From contig CACMAX010000007.1 of assembly GCA_902611845.1 (NCBI GenBank), positions 1 to 64,000 on the forward strand: a stretch of 64,000 nt of DNA. Direction: 5' to 3'. The notes under the pieces were generated by a model that worked only from the letters and a program-made list of their open reading frames with translations, did not search any database and was not told the DNA's origin. The translations under genes and the position numbers were made by a program. Origin of the DNA: an uncultured Pelagibacteraceae bacterium (GTDB taxonomy: Bacteria > Pseudomonadota > Alphaproteobacteria > Pelagibacterales > Pelagibacteraceae). Shown here one piece after another: positions 19,492 to 29,879 of this stretch; positions within the stretch are counted from its first letter, which is position 1; the number at the start of each line of letters is the position of its first letter.

Positions 19492-20865
19492 TTATAAGAA
19501 ATAAGCTCCTACACCTAAGAAAGATACAAATCCAATTACATCTGTTATTGTTGTAACAAATACACTAGAAGAAATAGCAGGATCAATTTTCATTTTATTT
19601 AATGTTACAGGGACTAGAATACCAAAAAGTCCTGCAACTATCATAGTTAAAACCATTGAAATTGAAATTATTAGGGAGAGCTGGATATCATTAAACCATA
19701 GTTGAACTATCAAAGAACTTATAATTGCAAAAATAACACCATTTAATACTCCAATATTAAATTCTTTAATAATATTATTCGTAAAATTATTTTTCGTTAA
19801 ATCCTGTGTAGCTAAAGATCTTACTGTGACAGCCAATGTTTGCATGCCAGCGTTACCACCCATTGATGCTACAATTGGCATTAAAAAAGCCAAAACTACC
19901 ATTTGCTCTATAGTAGCACCAAATAGACTAATGCAATAAGTTGCTAGAAAAGCAGTAAATAAGTTTAATAACAACCAATTAAATCTTCTCTTTGTTTTTG
20001 TTATTACTCCATCAGTTATTTCTTCATCCCCTACTCCAGCTAATCTAAGTGCGTCCTCTTCAGCTTCTTCTTTTAATACTGTTAGAACATCATCATAAGC
20101 TATCATCCCAACTAATTTGTCTGACTTATCTACTACAGCAGCTGAACTCAAATTATAATTTTCAAATAAGTTACCGACTTCTTCTCTATCCATATCAACA
20201 GGTATTAGTGTTTGAGATTCAGCCATAATAGACATCATTTTTGTATCTCTTGGAGTTCTTAATACTCTTGATGAAGGAACTGTACCAATGGGTTTGAATT
20301 CTTGATCAACTATAAATATTTCTAGAAATTCTTCAGGAAGTTCTTTGTTTTCTCTTAAATAGTCTATTGTTTGTCCTACAGACCAATTACTTGGTATAGC
20401 TGTAAATTCACGCTGCATTAATCTAGCAGCAGAGTCTTCTGGATAACTTAAGCTTTCAAGTAATGCAAATCGGTCTTTTGGAGGTAATGAGCTAAGGATT
20501 GTATTTTTATCTTTTTCGTCTACATTTTCTAAAATCTTAATTGCATCATCTGACTCTAAATTTTTTAATATATTCACTATTGAATCTGATGATAGATAAG
20601 CAATCATCTCAGACTGAATTGACTCATTTAATTCAACAAAGACTTCAGGATCAACTTTGAAACTATTTAGTTTTATTAAATTTTCTCTATCATTTTGACT
20701 TAAATGTTCAATTATGTCAGCAGCATCTGCTGGATGCATAGCATTGAACGAATTTGTAATAAATTCGGCATCATTTGAGGCAATTTTATCTGTGACAACT
20801 TTGATGAATTCTTTGTTAAATTCAAAGTTAACTTTTTTATCTTTTAATTTTTTCACTATAGTCAT
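19492..20865 (-). CDS. mgtE: magnesium transporter MgtE
   Basis: This is a channel-type Mg2+ importer of the inner membrane. The 457 residues follow the MgtE plan: an N-terminal superhelical domain (about 15-130, including MHPADAADIIEHLS), two CBS domains (about 135-260) that sense cytosolic Mg2+ and gate the pore, a connecting helix, then five membrane helices from about residue 290. The pore region contains FLMPIVASMGGNAGMQT, the family signature, and the last helices include DVIGF with the conserved ion-binding Asp. It is divergent from lipB across 61 bp. Confidence 0.97.
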   Translation of the reverse strand: MTIVKKLKDKKVNFEFNKEFIKVVTDKIASNDAEFITNSFNAMHPADAADIIEHLSQNDRENLIKLNSFKVDPEVFVELNESIQSEMIAYLSSDSIVNILKNLESDDAIKILENVDEKDKNTILSSLPPKDRFALLESLSYPEDSAARLMQREFTAIPSNWSVGQTIDYLRENKELPEEFLEIFIVDQEFKPIGTVPSSRVLRTPRDTKMMSIMAESQTLIPVDMDREEVGNLFENYNLSSAAVVDKSDKLVGMIAYDDVLTVLKEEAEEDALRLAGVGDEEITDGVITKTKRRFNWLLLNLFTAFLATYCISLFGATIEQMVVLAFLMPIVASMGGNAGMQTLAVTVRSLATQDLTKNNFTNNIIKEFNIGVLNGVIFAIISSLIVQLWFNDIQLSLIISISMVLTMIVAGLFGILVPVTLNKMKIDPAISSSVFVTTITDVIGFVSFLGVGAYFL

Positions 20866-20926
20866 AAGATTTACCTATAATTTAGTTGGCACTATTAATA
20901 CAAAATAAAAATAATACAAATTTATA

Positions 20927-21550
20927 ATGACAATAGAGATCAAAAAGTCAGTAAAACCAATAAAATATAAATCTGCGATAGATATACTTGAAGACAGATT
21001 GGAGCAAATTAAAGTAAATAAAAATAAAGAACTTATTTGGATACTTGAACATGAAGAGATTTATACTGGTGGAACAAGTTTTAGTGAAAATGAGATTTTA
21101 GATAAATCTATAAACTTTATTAAAACGAATAGAGGAGGAAAAATAACATATCATGGTCCTGGTCAATTAGTTTTTTATTTTGTGATTGACTTGAACAAAA
21201 GAGGTAAGAATATAAAAAAAATTATAACTGCAATTGAAAAGACAATTATAAATACTCTAAAAAATTACGATATAAAGTGTTTTGCAGATAGAAAAAATAT
21301 TGGAATTTGGTTTCAGCACAAATCTGGTAAAATAGATAAAATTGCAGCGATAGGCATAAAAGTAAAGAAGTGGATTGCTTATCACGGTTTTGCATTAAAT
21401 ATTTCTAATGATCTTAATGTATATAAAAAGATAGTTCCTTGTGGAATCAGAAATAGAGGAGTTTCAAATTTAAATAATATTAAAAAACAAAATTATAAAA
21501 ATATTGAGAATGATTTGATAAAAAATTTTTTATCAAATATTAAAAATTAA
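20927..21550 (+). CDS. lipB: octanoyl-[acyl-carrier-protein]:protein N-octanoyltransferase
   Basis: LipB moves octanoate from ACP onto lipoyl domains of the 2-oxoacid dehydrogenases and glycine cleavage H protein. Key motifs are [21 protein letters not shown] (70-90), [22 protein letters not shown] with Lys138, and the catalytic Cys172 in [14 protein letters not shown]. The 207 residues are complete. LipA is not in the window. The 3' end overlaps the convergent pseudouridine synthase gene by 11 bp. Confidence 0.97.
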   Translation: MTIEIKKSVKPIKYKSAIDILEDRLEQIKVNKNKELIWILEHEEIYTGGTSFSENEILDKSINFIKTNRGGKITYHGPGQLVFYFVIDLNKRGKNIKKIITAIEKTIINTLKNYDIKCFADRKNIGIWFQHKSGKIDKIAAIGIKVKKWIAYHGFALNISNDLNVYKKIVPCGIRNRGVSNLNNIKKQNYKNIENDLIKNFLSNIKN

Positions 21551-22448
21551 GTCTTTTTGTTTTTAACATATTTCTAAAATAATCTGGAGGGGTGGCTCTA
21601 AAAGTGTATTTTTGCTCATTTATTTTAAATTTTATTTCATAAGAATGTAACATTAAATTTTTATTATTTATTTTTGAGTTATTTGTTGAATTATATTTTT
21701 TATCACCAATAATGGAGTTTCCTAAATTAAATAATTGTTTTCTTAGTTGATGTTTTCTTCCTGTAATTGGATTTAACTGAATGAATGTCGCATTATTATT
21801 TTTATCTAAAATTTCATATTTTGTTTCAGCCTTTTCAACTATTTTTTTTTTATTTTCAAATCTTATCAAATCATCTTTTATCACACCTTTATCGATTAAA
21901 ATTAATTCACCATTACATATTGCTAAATAAGTTTTATAAACCTTTCTTAATCTAAAAAGTGAGGTGAGCAGTTGGGCTGTTTTCCTATTCTTTGCAATTA
22001 TAAAAACGCCAGAAGTATCTTTATCTAATCTGTGTACAGAATAAGGTTTCTCGTCTCTAAATAAATTACTTTTCGCAAATATATCAATAATATTCTTTTT
22101 AGATTTTGTACCACCCTGTACTGAAATTCCTGATTGTTTATTTAGAACAACAAAATTGTCATTATTTTCTATAATTAAATCCTCATTTTCTTTTATAATT
22201 TCATTACTAGGATTATATTTTTTTTTGCGTTGCTCAATTTTTTCATCAAAATTTAAATTATAAATATTAAGTTTGTCACCGGTTTTAACTTTTTGAGAGC
22301 TTTTTACTTTTTTTTGATTTAATTTTAATTTTCCATTTCTTAGATTTTTTTCAATAAGTCCTTGTGGAATTTTTCCTAAATGATTTCGAATGAATCTGTC
22401 AATACGCATTTCATTAAAAGATTTATCTACGTTAATTGATTTTTTCAT
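21540..22448 (-). CDS. RluC/RluD-family 23S rRNA pseudouridine synthase
   Basis: This enzyme isomerises uridines in rRNA. An S4-like RNA-binding domain occupies about residues 15-65 ([22 protein letters not shown]). The catalytic domain has [19 protein letters not shown] with the nucleophile Asp142, and [23 protein letters not shown] near the end. At 302 residues it fits RluC or RluD; the sequence alone does not tell which uridines are modified, although RluC-like activity is most usual for the alphaproteobacterial single S4-bearing enzymes. It lies 2 bp downstream of the lyase-like gene. Confidence 0.93.
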   Translation of the reverse strand: MKKSINVDKSFNEMRIDRFIRNHLGKIPQGLIEKNLRNGKLKLNQKKVKSSQKVKTGDKLNIYNLNFDEKIEQRKKKYNPSNEIIKENEDLIIENNDNFVVLNKQSGISVQGGTKSKKNIIDIFAKSNLFRDEKPYSVHRLDKDTSGVFIIAKNRKTAQLLTSLFRLRKVYKTYLAICNGELILIDKGVIKDDLIRFENKKKIVEKAETKYEILDKNNNATFIQLNPITGRKHQLRKQLFNLGNSIIGDKKYNSTNNSKINNKNLMLHSYEIKFKINEQKYTFRATPPDYFRNMLKTKRLNF

Positions 22449-22450
22449 TT

Positions 22451-23368
22451 TTATTTTAATTTATTGCAACTATTGTTTTCCTTGCCTAGCTTAAGATCTT
22501 TGCACTTTTTACCTATAGCTATAGAATCATAATATACAACTGTATCAGCTCTTTTTGGAGGTTTGCCTTTGTGCATTATATTAAACCTATTAATATTACT
22601 TTTGTATATTCCAAACTTCATATACGACTGTTTGCTTATATTATTATTGGTCAATCCTTTATAATTAACTACAAGTTCGTTATTAGCCCAAATCTTAATA
22701 AAACTCTTATTTGGCCAATCAACAAATTCTATATTAATAACAAAATCATTCCATTTACCTTTTACATTATTTGCTTCTAAAATTTTATAAGTGTCAAAAC
22801 CTCCAAAACTATGATTTACAAAATCTGTCCATTGCAAATCTCCATTTGGAGCAACTCTAAACATAAAATTTACTGGACCTGCTTTAGAATGTATTTGCCA
22901 TATAGTATTACTTATAGGAATAGTAAATTCACTATTTTCAGGGATATAAATACTAAATTTAAACCATGTATTTTTAGACTTCAATCCTAGCATGCTAACT
23001 TCTGATCTTTCTCTAAAGGTATTGCACTCATCTGACTTTCTTTGTTGACCACAATCACCATCACCATTTTTAAATTTCCAAGCAAATTTGCCAGATCTAA
23101 CAATTCTATTTTGAATTAATAATCCGTCTTTAGGAAAGTTATATAAGGGTGATAAATGCAATCTACATTTAGTTTTTTTTCCATGACTCCATTGACAGTC
23201 AATATTTGATAAGTCTATTAAATCTTTTTCATTATCTAAATTAAACCAAGGCATATTGTCGTCACCTAATGTATAAAATTTTAAACCGTCAATTTTTGCT
23301 GGATTTGCATTTAAAATATTAGTTGTAAAAAAAAATATTATAATTATTTGAAAAATTATATTTTTCAT
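22451..23368 (-). CDS. secreted polysaccharide-lyase-like (heparin lyase I fold) protein
   Basis: The N-terminus MKNIIFQIIIIFFFTTNILNA is a clear Sec signal peptide, so the mature 285-residue protein is periplasmic or exported. The rest resembles the jelly-roll family of heparin-lyase-I-like polysaccharide lyases: RERSEVSMLGLKSKNTWFKF (about 118-137) with the conserved RsE pattern, SNTIWQIHSKAG and, later, WNDFVINIEFVDWPN followed by KIWANNELVVNYKG. Cysteines (seven in total) suggest disulfides, consistent with export. Substrate is unknown. It lies between rplQ and a pseudouridine synthase gene, with no carbohydrate genes around it. Fold assignment is moderately sure; enzymatic activity is not shown. 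Confidence 0.72.
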   Translation of the reverse strand: MKNIIFQIIIIFFFTTNILNANPAKIDGLKFYTLGDDNMPWFNLDNEKDLIDLSNIDCQWSHGKKTKCRLHLSPLYNFPKDGLLIQNRIVRSGKFAWKFKNGDGDCGQQRKSDECNTFRERSEVSMLGLKSKNTWFKFSIYIPENSEFTIPISNTIWQIHSKAGPVNFMFRVAPNGDLQWTDFVNHSFGGFDTYKILEANNVKGKWNDFVINIEFVDWPNKSFIKIWANNELVVNYKGLTNNNISKQSYMKFGIYKSNINRFNIMHKGKPPKRADTVVYYDSIAIGKKCKDLKLGKENNSCNKLK

Positions 23369-23433
23369 TTCATTAATATAAAATATTAGATAATTGTTTT
23401 ACAACATCAATTAAATAAAATATTAATTAAAGA

Positions 23434-23877
23434 TTATGCTGTAGCTTGTTTTTTATCTTCTACTTTTGGTGTATCTTTAGTCGGATTCTTTTTCTTTTTA
23501 TCGACTCTTTTTGCTTCAACATCCCTATCTACAAACTCAATTACTGCCATAGGTGCATTATCACCATATCTGAACCCAGCCTTAATAATTCTTGTATATC
23601 CACCTTTTCTATTTTCGTATCTCTTAGAAAGCGTTTTTTTAACTTTATTGGTAGATTTAAGATCTTGAAGTTTTGAGATTAGTGTTTTGGTGTTAGATAA
23701 TGTATCTTTCTTGCCAAGTGTTATGATTTTGTCAGCTTGAGGTTTTAAGACTTTTGCTTTGGGCAATGTTGTTGTGATTTGCTCATACTTTATTAATGAG
23801 TTAAGCATATTTTTAATTAGAGCTTTTCTATGTTCTGAAGTTCTGTTGAGCTTTTTATAGCCCATTTTATGTCTCAT
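23434..23877 (-). CDS. rplQ: 50S ribosomal protein L17
   Basis: L17 lines the polypeptide exit side of the large subunit. [20 protein letters not shown] is the canonical N-terminus. The core ends near residue 118 ([10 protein letters not shown]), and about 29 extra residues, mostly Lys, Asp and Pro, form a charged tail that is common in alphaproteobacteria. It is the last gene of the 28.5-kb leftward cluster and overlaps the rpoA stop by one base. No clear stem-loop terminator is visible in the 65 bp after it. Confidence 0.98.
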   Translation of the reverse strand: MRHKMGYKKLNRTSEHRKALIKNMLNSLIKYEQITTTLPKAKVLKPQADKIITLGKKDTLSNTKTLISKLQDLKSTNKVKKTLSKRYENRKGGYTRIIKAGFRYGDNAPMAVIEFVDRDVEAKRVDKKKKNPTKDTPKVEDKKQATA

Positions 23878-24905
23878 TAGATAGCTTCCTCTAGTTTTTT
23901 AGATAATTCAGCAATATTATCTGGTGGCCAGTTTGGAATTTCCATTCCAAGGTATAATGACATCCCTGTTAATACTTCTTTGATCTCATTTAATGATTTT
24001 CTACCAAAATTAGGTGTTCTTAACATTTCACCTTCTGATTTTTGTACTAAATCACCAATATAAATAATATTATCATTTTTAAGACAATTCATTGATCTTA
24101 CAGAAAGTTCTAATTCGTCAACTTTTCTTAATAAGTTCTTATTAAACTCCGGCTCTGAAGGTTGTTCTTTTACAATAACTTCTTGAGGCTCATCAAAGTT
24201 AACAAACATTCCTAACTGATCTTGGAATATTCTTGCTGAATAAGCTACTGCATCTTCAGCTGATATTGATCCATTTGTCTCAACTTCCATAGTTAATTTA
24301 TCATAATCTAATGCTTTTCCTTCTCTAGCAGTACTAACTGAATAAGAAACTTTTTTTACTGGACTAAATAATGAGTCTATAGGAATTAATCCCAGAGGTG
24401 GTTCTTCAGGTTTATTCATTTCTGCTGACACATAACCCTTACCGGTTCCTACTGTCATTTCCATATGAAATTTAGTATTTTCATCTAAGTTACATATAAC
24501 TAAATCTGGATTTAAAATTTCAATATCAGCAACTGGAGTTATATCAGATGCTTTGATTTCTCCTGGACCTTTGGCATCAAGTATCAGCTTTTTTGGTTCA
24601 TCGGAAGAACTTTTAAGAGCTAAAGATTTTACATTTAATACAATATCTGTCACGTCCTCTCTAACACCTTTTATTGATGTGAATTCATGTAATACTCCAT
24701 CGATTTGTATTGAAGTAACTGCAGTACCTCTAATTGAAGATAGAAGAATTCTTCTTAATGAATTACCAAGTGTTAATCCATAACCTTTTTCTAAAGGTTC
24801 AGCGGTAATTTTTGCAAAAGAATTATCTTCACTTAATTGAACATCTAATTTTGCAGGTTTAATTAATGATTTCCAGTTTTTTGTATTTACTTCGGTTTGT
24901 TCCAT
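23877..24905 (-). CDS. rpoA: RNA polymerase alpha subunit
   Basis: RpoA dimerises to seed RNA polymerase assembly. The N-terminal domain (about 10-240) includes [21 protein letters not shown], the dimer interface. A flexible linker follows near 240-255. The C-terminal domain (about 262-330) includes [20 protein letters not shown] and [14 protein letters not shown], the helix-hairpin surface that contacts UP elements and activators. At 342 residues it is full length. It sits between rpsK and rplQ, as in most bacteria, with single-base overlaps at both ends. Confidence 0.99.
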   Translation of the reverse strand: MEQTEVNTKNWKSLIKPAKLDVQLSEDNSFAKITAEPLEKGYGLTLGNSLRRILLSSIRGTAVTSIQIDGVLHEFTSIKGVREDVTDIVLNVKSLALKSSSDEPKKLILDAKGPGEIKASDITPVADIEILNPDLVICNLDENTKFHMEMTVGTGKGYVSAEMNKPEEPPLGLIPIDSLFSPVKKVSYSVSTAREGKALDYDKLTMEVETNGSISAEDAVAYSARIFQDQLGMFVNFDEPQEVIVKEQPSEPEFNKNLLRKVDELELSVRSMNCLKNDNIIYIGDLVQKSEGEMLRTPNFGRKSLNEIKEVLTGMSLYLGMEIPNWPPDNIAELSKKLEEAI

Positions 24906-25342
24906 TAAACTCTCCTTTTTTTTGGTGGTCTTGTCCCATTGTGTGGCATTGGTGTTGTATCTTTAATTGATATAATTTTAAATCCTCTTGCTTGCAAAGC
25001 TCTTAAAGCAGTTTCTCTACCAGAGCCAGGTCCTTTAACTTCAACAGACAAAACTTTCATTCCCACTTCTAAAGCTTTTGCTGCAGCTGCATCGGCGGCA
25101 ACTTGTGCTGCATATGGTGTAGATTTACGAGAACCTTTGAAACCTTTTTGACCAGCGGACGCCCAGGAAACTACATTTCCGTTGGTATCGGCAATAGATA
25201 CAATAGTATTATTAAAAGTAGATTGAACGTAAGCAATTCCATTTAAAATATTCTTTTTTCCTTTTTTTTTCTTAGAGTAAGAACTCTTTTTGGACTTAGA
25301 ATCTGTTTTCTGTTCTTTATTTTCAGTAACTTCTTTTTTCAT
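24905..25342 (-). CDS. rpsK: 30S ribosomal protein S11
   Basis: S11 sits on the 30S platform near the mRNA exit. [20 protein letters not shown] and [19 protein letters not shown] identify it, and the tail [12 protein letters not shown] is canonical. Compared with the usual 129 residues, the 145 here include an added Lys/Ser-rich N-terminal segment of about 20 residues, probably RNA-binding. Confidence 0.98.
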   Translation of the reverse strand: MKKEVTENKEQKTDSKSKKSSYSKKKKGKKNILNGIAYVQSTFNNTIVSIADTNGNVVSWASAGQKGFKGSRKSTPYAAQVAADAAAAKALEVGMKVLSVEVKGPGSGRETALRALQARGFKIISIKDTTPMPHNGTRPPKKRRV

Positions 25343-25725
25343 TATTTTTTAAGTGGGGTTAGTTTTTTACCAGCGATCGCAATTGCTTTTCCTTTTCTAG
25401 TTCTTGAATTACATCTTGTTCTTTGACCTCTAACAGGAAGTTTTTTTCTATGTCTAGAACCTCTGTATGTGGCAAGATCAATTAATCTTTTTATACTTAA
25501 TGATGTTTCTCTTCTTAAATCGCCTTCAACAGTAAATTTTTGATCTATATATTCTCTAATTTTCAAAATTTGATCATCGGTTAATTCGTTAACTCTTTTT
25601 GATTTTGGTATTTCTAATTCCTTGCAAATTTGATTTGAAAATTTATTTCCAATACCATAAATATAAGTAAGTCCAACATGAACTAATTTATTTTGTGGTA
25701 TGTTTACACCTGCAATACGAGCCAT
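25342..25725 (-). CDS. rpsM: 30S ribosomal protein S13
   Basis: S13 is in the 30S head and forms bridges to the large subunit. [20 protein letters not shown] opens the helix-two-turn-helix domain, and the basic tail [20 protein letters not shown] reaches toward P-site tRNA. The 127 residues are complete. There is no rpmJ between secY/adk and this gene, as is usual in alphaproteobacteria. A 54-bp gap separates it from adk, one of the larger gaps inside the cluster. Confidence 0.98.
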   Translation of the reverse strand: MARIAGVNIPQNKLVHVGLTYIYGIGNKFSNQICKELEIPKSKRVNELTDDQILKIREYIDQKFTVEGDLRRETSLSIKRLIDLATYRGSRHRKKLPVRGQRTRCNSRTRKGKAIAIAGKKLTPLKK

Positions 25726-25779
25726 AATTTTGTGATAAATTGTGCCTTTTATATAAGAAGATTAGTTAAAGTCAACGTC

Positions 25780-26343
25780 TTAAACATTCAAAAAATCCTC
25801 TATTTTACTTGTTATTTGATCAATTTCCATTGCGCCATCAATCTCATGAAAATTTGAATTTTTTGAATAGTAATCCAATACTGGTCTAGTGGTTTCAACA
25901 TAAGTATCATATCTCTTTAATGTAGTCTCTAAATCATCATCAGTTCTTTTTTCTAAAATTTTCCTTTTTTTTATTCTTTCCACAATAGTTTCTTTGTTCA
26001 CATTTAAAAAAAAAATATAATCTATCTTTTGATTTGAATTATTTAACAATAAATCTAAATTTTTAGCTTGGCTAAGAGACCTAGGATAGCCATCAAATAT
26101 TAATTTTTCCTTTTTGATAGGATCAAAAACATGATTTTTTAATAGCATATTAACGATCTCATCACTGACAAATTTTCCATCATTCATATTACTTATTATT
26201 TTTTTTCCTATATCTGTGTCTTTTTTAATTTCCTCTCTTAAAATATCACCAGTCGAAATTTGATAACCGTTTAATTTTTTTACAAGATATTTAGCTTGAG
26301 TACCTTTTCCAGCACCAGGTGGACCAAATAGTATTATATTCAC
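25780..26343 (-). CDS. adk: adenylate kinase
   Basis: This enzyme interconverts ATP + AMP and 2 ADP. The P-loop GPPGAGKGTQAKYLVKK (residues 7-23), the AMP site STGDILREEI and the GYPRSLSQA segment are intact. At 187 residues it is the short form: the LID is reduced to RKILEKRTDDDLETTLKR with no zinc cysteines. The start is a GTG at 26343, adjoining the secY stop. Its place between secY and rpsM is a widespread alphaproteobacterial arrangement. Confidence 0.97.
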   Translation of the reverse strand: MNIILFGPPGAGKGTQAKYLVKKLNGYQISTGDILREEIKKDTDIGKKIISNMNDGKFVSDEIVNMLLKNHVFDPIKKEKLIFDGYPRSLSQAKNLDLLLNNSNQKIDYIFFLNVNKETIVERIKKRKILEKRTDDDLETTLKRYDTYVETTRPVLDYYSKNSNFHEIDGAMEIDQITSKIEDFLNV

Positions 26344-27624
26344 CTATCTACCAAATTTAGTTTTTTTAATTAGTTGCTCGTATTGAGAACTCATCATTCT
26401 GGTTTGAATTTGTGTAACTGTATCAATTGCTACTACAACAACAATCAGAACTGAAGCACCACCCAAATAAAAAGGGATAGGATAGTTAGCAATAAGAAAT
26501 TCTGGCATTAAACAAACTAGTGCAAGATATAATGCACCTATTGTTGTTAATCTTGTCAATATTGTATCAATATAAAGCGCAGTGCTTTCTCCAGGTCTTA
26601 TTCCTGGAATAAATCCACCATATTTTCTTAAATTCTCAGCAGTTTCAGTTGGATTAAAAGTTATTGAAGTATAAAAAAAAGTAAAAAAAATTATTCCTGA
26701 TGCATATAGCAACATATACAAAGGTTGCCCTTGTGAAAAGTAAGATGAAATGTTTAGAAAAGTTTCATTTTGTGAAACATTAAAATTTGAAAAAGTAACT
26801 GGTAATAGTAATAAAGCTGAAGCAAAAATAGCAGGTATAACACCTGCTGAGTTAATTTTTAAAGGTAGATGAGAAGAATCTCCTCCATACATTTTATTCC
26901 CCATTTGTCTCTTTGGATAATTTATAAGAATTTTTCTTAAAGCTCTTTCCATAAAAACAATAAACATTATAGTTGCTACAAGTAATATAAATATAAAAAT
27001 TATCATTACAGTTGAAATTGCACCAGTTCTTCCTAATTCAAAAGTTGTTACTAAAGCTCTAGGAATTTCAGCAACAATACCTGAAAAAATAATTAATGAA
27101 ATACCATTACCAATGCCTCTTTGTGTAATTTGTTCACCAAGCCACATTAAAAATATAGTTCCAGCAACAATAGTTGTAACTGTTGAAATTTTGAAAAATA
27201 TTCCAGGATTAATAACTAAATCTGCTGATGACTCTAATCCAACTGCCAATCCATATCCTTGTATAGTTGCTAATAAAACTGTTCCATATCTAGTTATTTG
27301 AGTAATTTTTTGTCTACCTATTTCACCTTGGGCCTTAAGATTTTTAAAGTATTCTGAAACTCCCGTTAGTAACTGAACAATTATTGAAGATGATATGTAT
27401 GGCATTATTCCGAGGGCAAATATTGCCATTCTGCTTACAGCGCCACCCGCGAAAACATTAAACATTCCTAACAAACCTTTTTGGTTTCCTTCCATCATTA
27501 TTTGAAGTTGCTCTGGGTCGATCCCTGGTAGTGGAACAAAAGTACCCAATCGATAAACTGCAAGGATAAAAAGTGTGAATAGTATTCTATTTCTTAAATC
27601 GTTAGATTGTGTTGAGGCACTCAT
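26344..27624 (-). CDS. secY: preprotein translocase channel subunit SecY
   Basis: SecY is the ten-helix pore of the Sec translocon. The 426 residues include the plug/TM2 region FNVFAGGAVSRMAIFALGIMPYISSSI (about 57-83), TQRGIGNGISLIIFSGI, and the cytosolic loop IRPGESTALYIDTILTRLT, whose exposed arginine contacts SecA. Length is typical. SecE is encoded in the same cluster at 50230-50421. It overlaps rplO by one base. Confidence 0.98.
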   Translation of the reverse strand: MSASTQSNDLRNRILFTLFILAVYRLGTFVPLPGIDPEQLQIMMEGNQKGLLGMFNVFAGGAVSRMAIFALGIMPYISSSIIVQLLTGVSEYFKNLKAQGEIGRQKITQITRYGTVLLATIQGYGLAVGLESSADLVINPGIFFKISTVTTIVAGTIFLMWLGEQITQRGIGNGISLIIFSGIVAEIPRALVTTFELGRTGAISTVMIIFIFILLVATIMFIVFMERALRKILINYPKRQMGNKMYGGDSSHLPLKINSAGVIPAIFASALLLLPVTFSNFNVSQNETFLNISSYFSQGQPLYMLLYASGIIFFTFFYTSITFNPTETAENLRKYGGFIPGIRPGESTALYIDTILTRLTTIGALYLALVCLMPEFLIANYPIPFYLGGASVLIVVVVAIDTVTQIQTRMMSSQYEQLIKKTKFGR

Positions 27625-28085
27625 TATTTAGATTGATTTTTAACAGTAATTTGTCCACCAGCTTTTTCGATTTTCTCTTTAGCAGTTTTAGATGAATAAT
27701 CTGCTTCAATATCAATTTTCGATTTAAAATTACCATTTGATAAAACTTTAAATTTATTAATTGATTTTCTGAATAATTTTGATTTTTTAAATGTATTAAT
27801 ATTTATTTTTTCTTCTGCTTTAATTTTTTTACTATCAATAAGGTTTTGTATATCACCTAAGTTTATTACTGCTATATCATTTTTATTTACAGGGTTGAAA
27901 CCTCTTTTGGGCAATCTTCTATATAATGGCATTTGACCACCCTCAAAACTTTTTATAGCTACTCCAGATCTTGATTTTTGACCTTTTACACCTCTTCCAG
28001 AAGTTTTGCCTTTACCAGATCCTATTCCTCTTCCTACTCGAATTTTTTTTGTTTTAAAATTATTTAATGTATTTAAAGATGTCAT
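27624..28085 (-). CDS. rplO: 50S ribosomal protein L15
   Basis: L15 is a late assembly protein with a Gly/Arg-rich N-terminal extension into 23S rRNA, seen here as [21 protein letters not shown] (about 17-37), followed by [17 protein letters not shown]. The 153 residues are complete. Its start codon lies directly on the rpsE stop: the rpmD (L30) gene that normally separates the two is missing. Confidence 0.98.
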   Translation of the reverse strand: MTSLNTLNNFKTKKIRVGRGIGSGKGKTSGRGVKGQKSRSGVAIKSFEGGQMPLYRRLPKRGFNPVNKNDIAVINLGDIQNLIDSKKIKAEEKININTFKKSKLFRKSINKFKVLSNGNFKSKIDIEADYSSKTAKEKIEKAGGQITVKNQSK

Positions 28086-28585
28086 TATCCTCTTTTCTCA
28101 ATTATCTCTGATATTTTTTTATTTCTTAAATTAGAAATATTTTTTGGTGAATTTTGTTTTGATAAAGCTTTAATACAGGCTCTGATTACATTATGTGGGT
28201 TTGCTGTACCTAAAGATTTAGCTACAATATCTTTTATACCAAGTACTTCACAAACAGCTCTAACTGGACCACCTGCTATTATACCTGTACCTTTAGGTGC
28301 AGATCTTAATTTAATTTTTCCAGCACCATCTTTACCATATATATCATGATGGATAGTTCTTCCATCTCTTAAAGGTATTTGAATTAATTTTCTTCTAGCT
28401 AATTCGTTTGCTTTTTTAATTGCATCAGGAACTTGTTTTGCTTTTGCATGCGCGATACCAATTTTTCCATTCTGATTACCAACTACAACTAAAGCGGAGA
28501 AACCAAATCTTCTTCCTCCTTTTACAACTTTAGTTATTCTGTTAATGTGAACTAATTTTTCAACAAATTCTGTGTTTTTTTCCAT
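28085..28585 (-). CDS. rpsE: 30S ribosomal protein S5
   Basis: S5 contributes to decoding accuracy at the A site and to mRNA unwinding. The N-terminal double-stranded-RNA-binding fold includes [24 protein letters not shown] (about 15-38), and the C-terminal domain has [29 protein letters not shown]. The 166 residues match the usual length. Confidence 0.98.
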   Translation of the reverse strand: MEKNTEFVEKLVHINRITKVVKGGRRFGFSALVVVGNQNGKIGIAHAKAKQVPDAIKKANELARRKLIQIPLRDGRTIHHDIYGKDGAGKIKLRSAPKGTGIIAGGPVRAVCEVLGIKDIVAKSLGTANPHNVIRACIKALSKQNSPKNISNLRNKKISEIIEKRG

Positions 28586-28587
28586 AT

Positions 28588-28938
28588 TTAAAATTCCATC
28601 CCATTTTTTCTTAGTGTTTCAGCGAAAATTTTAACTCTTCCATGGTATTTATAAATACCTCTATCAAAGTAAATTTTTTTAATATTTTTTTCATTTGCTT
28701 TCTTTGCTAGAATTTCAGCAACAACAGTTGATAGTTCAGATTTGTTTTTTTTTTGTCCTTTAATTTCCTTATCTATTGATGAAGCAGAAACTAATGTAAT
28801 ATTTTTTACATCATCAATTATTTGTGCACTTATATTTCTTGTAGATCTTGAAACACTTAATCTGTATCGATCTTTCGATACACTTTTAAGTTTTTTTCTT
28901 ACTCTAAATCTTTTTCTCTCTATAGTGTTTAATCTCAT
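28588..28938 (-). CDS. rplR: 50S ribosomal protein L18
   Basis: L18 binds 5S rRNA together with L5. The basic N-terminus [36 protein letters not shown] and the ending [28 protein letters not shown] identify it. The 116 residues are standard. It is 2 bp upstream of rpsE and overlaps rplF by a single base. Confidence 0.98.
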   Translation of the reverse strand: MRLNTIERKRFRVRKKLKSVSKDRYRLSVSRSTRNISAQIIDDVKNITLVSASSIDKEIKGQKKNKSELSTVVAEILAKKANEKNIKKIYFDRGIYKYHGRVKIFAETLRKNGMEF

Positions 28939-29477
28939 TATTTTTTCTTACCTTCTTTTCTTAAAATATATTGATCTTTTTCTTTTATGCCTTTTCCTTT
29001 ATAAGGCTCAGGTGGTCTAATACTTTTGATTTGTGACGCGACCATTCCTACTTGTTGTTTATTTGAACCACTTATTTTAAGAGTTGTTTGTTTTTCAACA
29101 GCTATTTTAATACCTTCTGGAATATTGTAATTTATATCATGACTAAATCCTAATTGCATATTTAGAACATTTCCTTTTAAAGCTGCTCTGAATCCTACAC
29201 CGGTAAGTTCAAGAATTTTTTCGTAACCACTACTTGCGCCAATAATAGCATTATTAAGTAAGCTTCTATTCATGCCCCATAATCTTTTAGAAGTATCATC
29301 AAGCTTTTTAGGTTTTATTGATACGTCTTTACCTTCAGTGATTTTAAGTTCAAACATTTCTAAATCTAATTCAATTGCTTGTTTGCCCAGTGGGCCCTCT
29401 ACATTAACTGTGTTACCAGATAATAAAACTTTTACTTTATCTGGAATTGGTATGTTTATTTTTCCTATTTTAGACAT
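28938..29477 (-). CDS. rplF: 50S ribosomal protein L6
   Basis: L6 lies near the factor-binding site. It has two repeated alpha-beta domains; the second includes the diagnostic [27 protein letters not shown] tail, where YKGKGI is a family hallmark. The 179 residues are complete. The opening [17 protein letters not shown] is also typical. Confidence 0.98.
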   Translation of the reverse strand: MSKIGKINIPIPDKVKVLLSGNTVNVEGPLGKQAIELDLEMFELKITEGKDVSIKPKKLDDTSKRLWGMNRSLLNNAIIGASSGYEKILELTGVGFRAALKGNVLNMQLGFSHDINYNIPEGIKIAVEKQTTLKISGSNKQQVGMVASQIKSIRPPEPYKGKGIKEKDQYILRKEGKKK

Positions 29478-29869
29478 TAAAATACCTTACAAATAATCTC
29501 ACCACCAAGTTTTTTCTTTCTTGCATCAACATCTGTCATTACACCTTGTGGTGTTGACACAATTGCAATACCAAGTCCATTATTAATTTTTGGAAGACTA
29601 CTCGCGCTAGAAAAAATTCTCCTACCTGGTTTTGAAATTCTTTCAATAGTATTTATAACTGGATTGCCTGAATTATATTTTAAGTTAATTTCAATTGAAG
29701 GTTTTTTATCATCATTAATTTTGTAGTCTATAATATAGCCTTCAGATTTTAAAACGTCTGCAATTTTAGCTTTAAATTTTGATGATGGTAATGATACTTT
29801 ACTGTGATTTCTCACTTGAGCATTTTTAATTCTTGCTAACATATCACCTATTGGATCACTTAAACTCAT
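29477..29869 (-). CDS. rpsH: 30S ribosomal protein S8
   Basis: S8 binds helix 21 of 16S rRNA. In E. coli it also represses its own operon, though no S8-binding mimic was found here. The 130 residues start SLSDPIGDMLARIKNAQVRNH and end with GIAIVSTPQGVMTDVDARKKKLGGEIICKVF, the RNA-contacting STPxGVMT loop being intact. Confidence 0.98.
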   Translation of the reverse strand: MSLSDPIGDMLARIKNAQVRNHSKVSLPSSKFKAKIADVLKSEGYIIDYKINDDKKPSIEINLKYNSGNPVINTIERISKPGRRIFSSASSLPKINNGLGIAIVSTPQGVMTDVDARKKKLGGEIICKVF

Positions 29870-29879
29870 ATTTTCCTTT

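Noticed and set aside
23369-23433. Terminator after rplQ
   Set aside because: Only weak AT-only inverted repeats occur, no better than expected for such AT-rich sequence.
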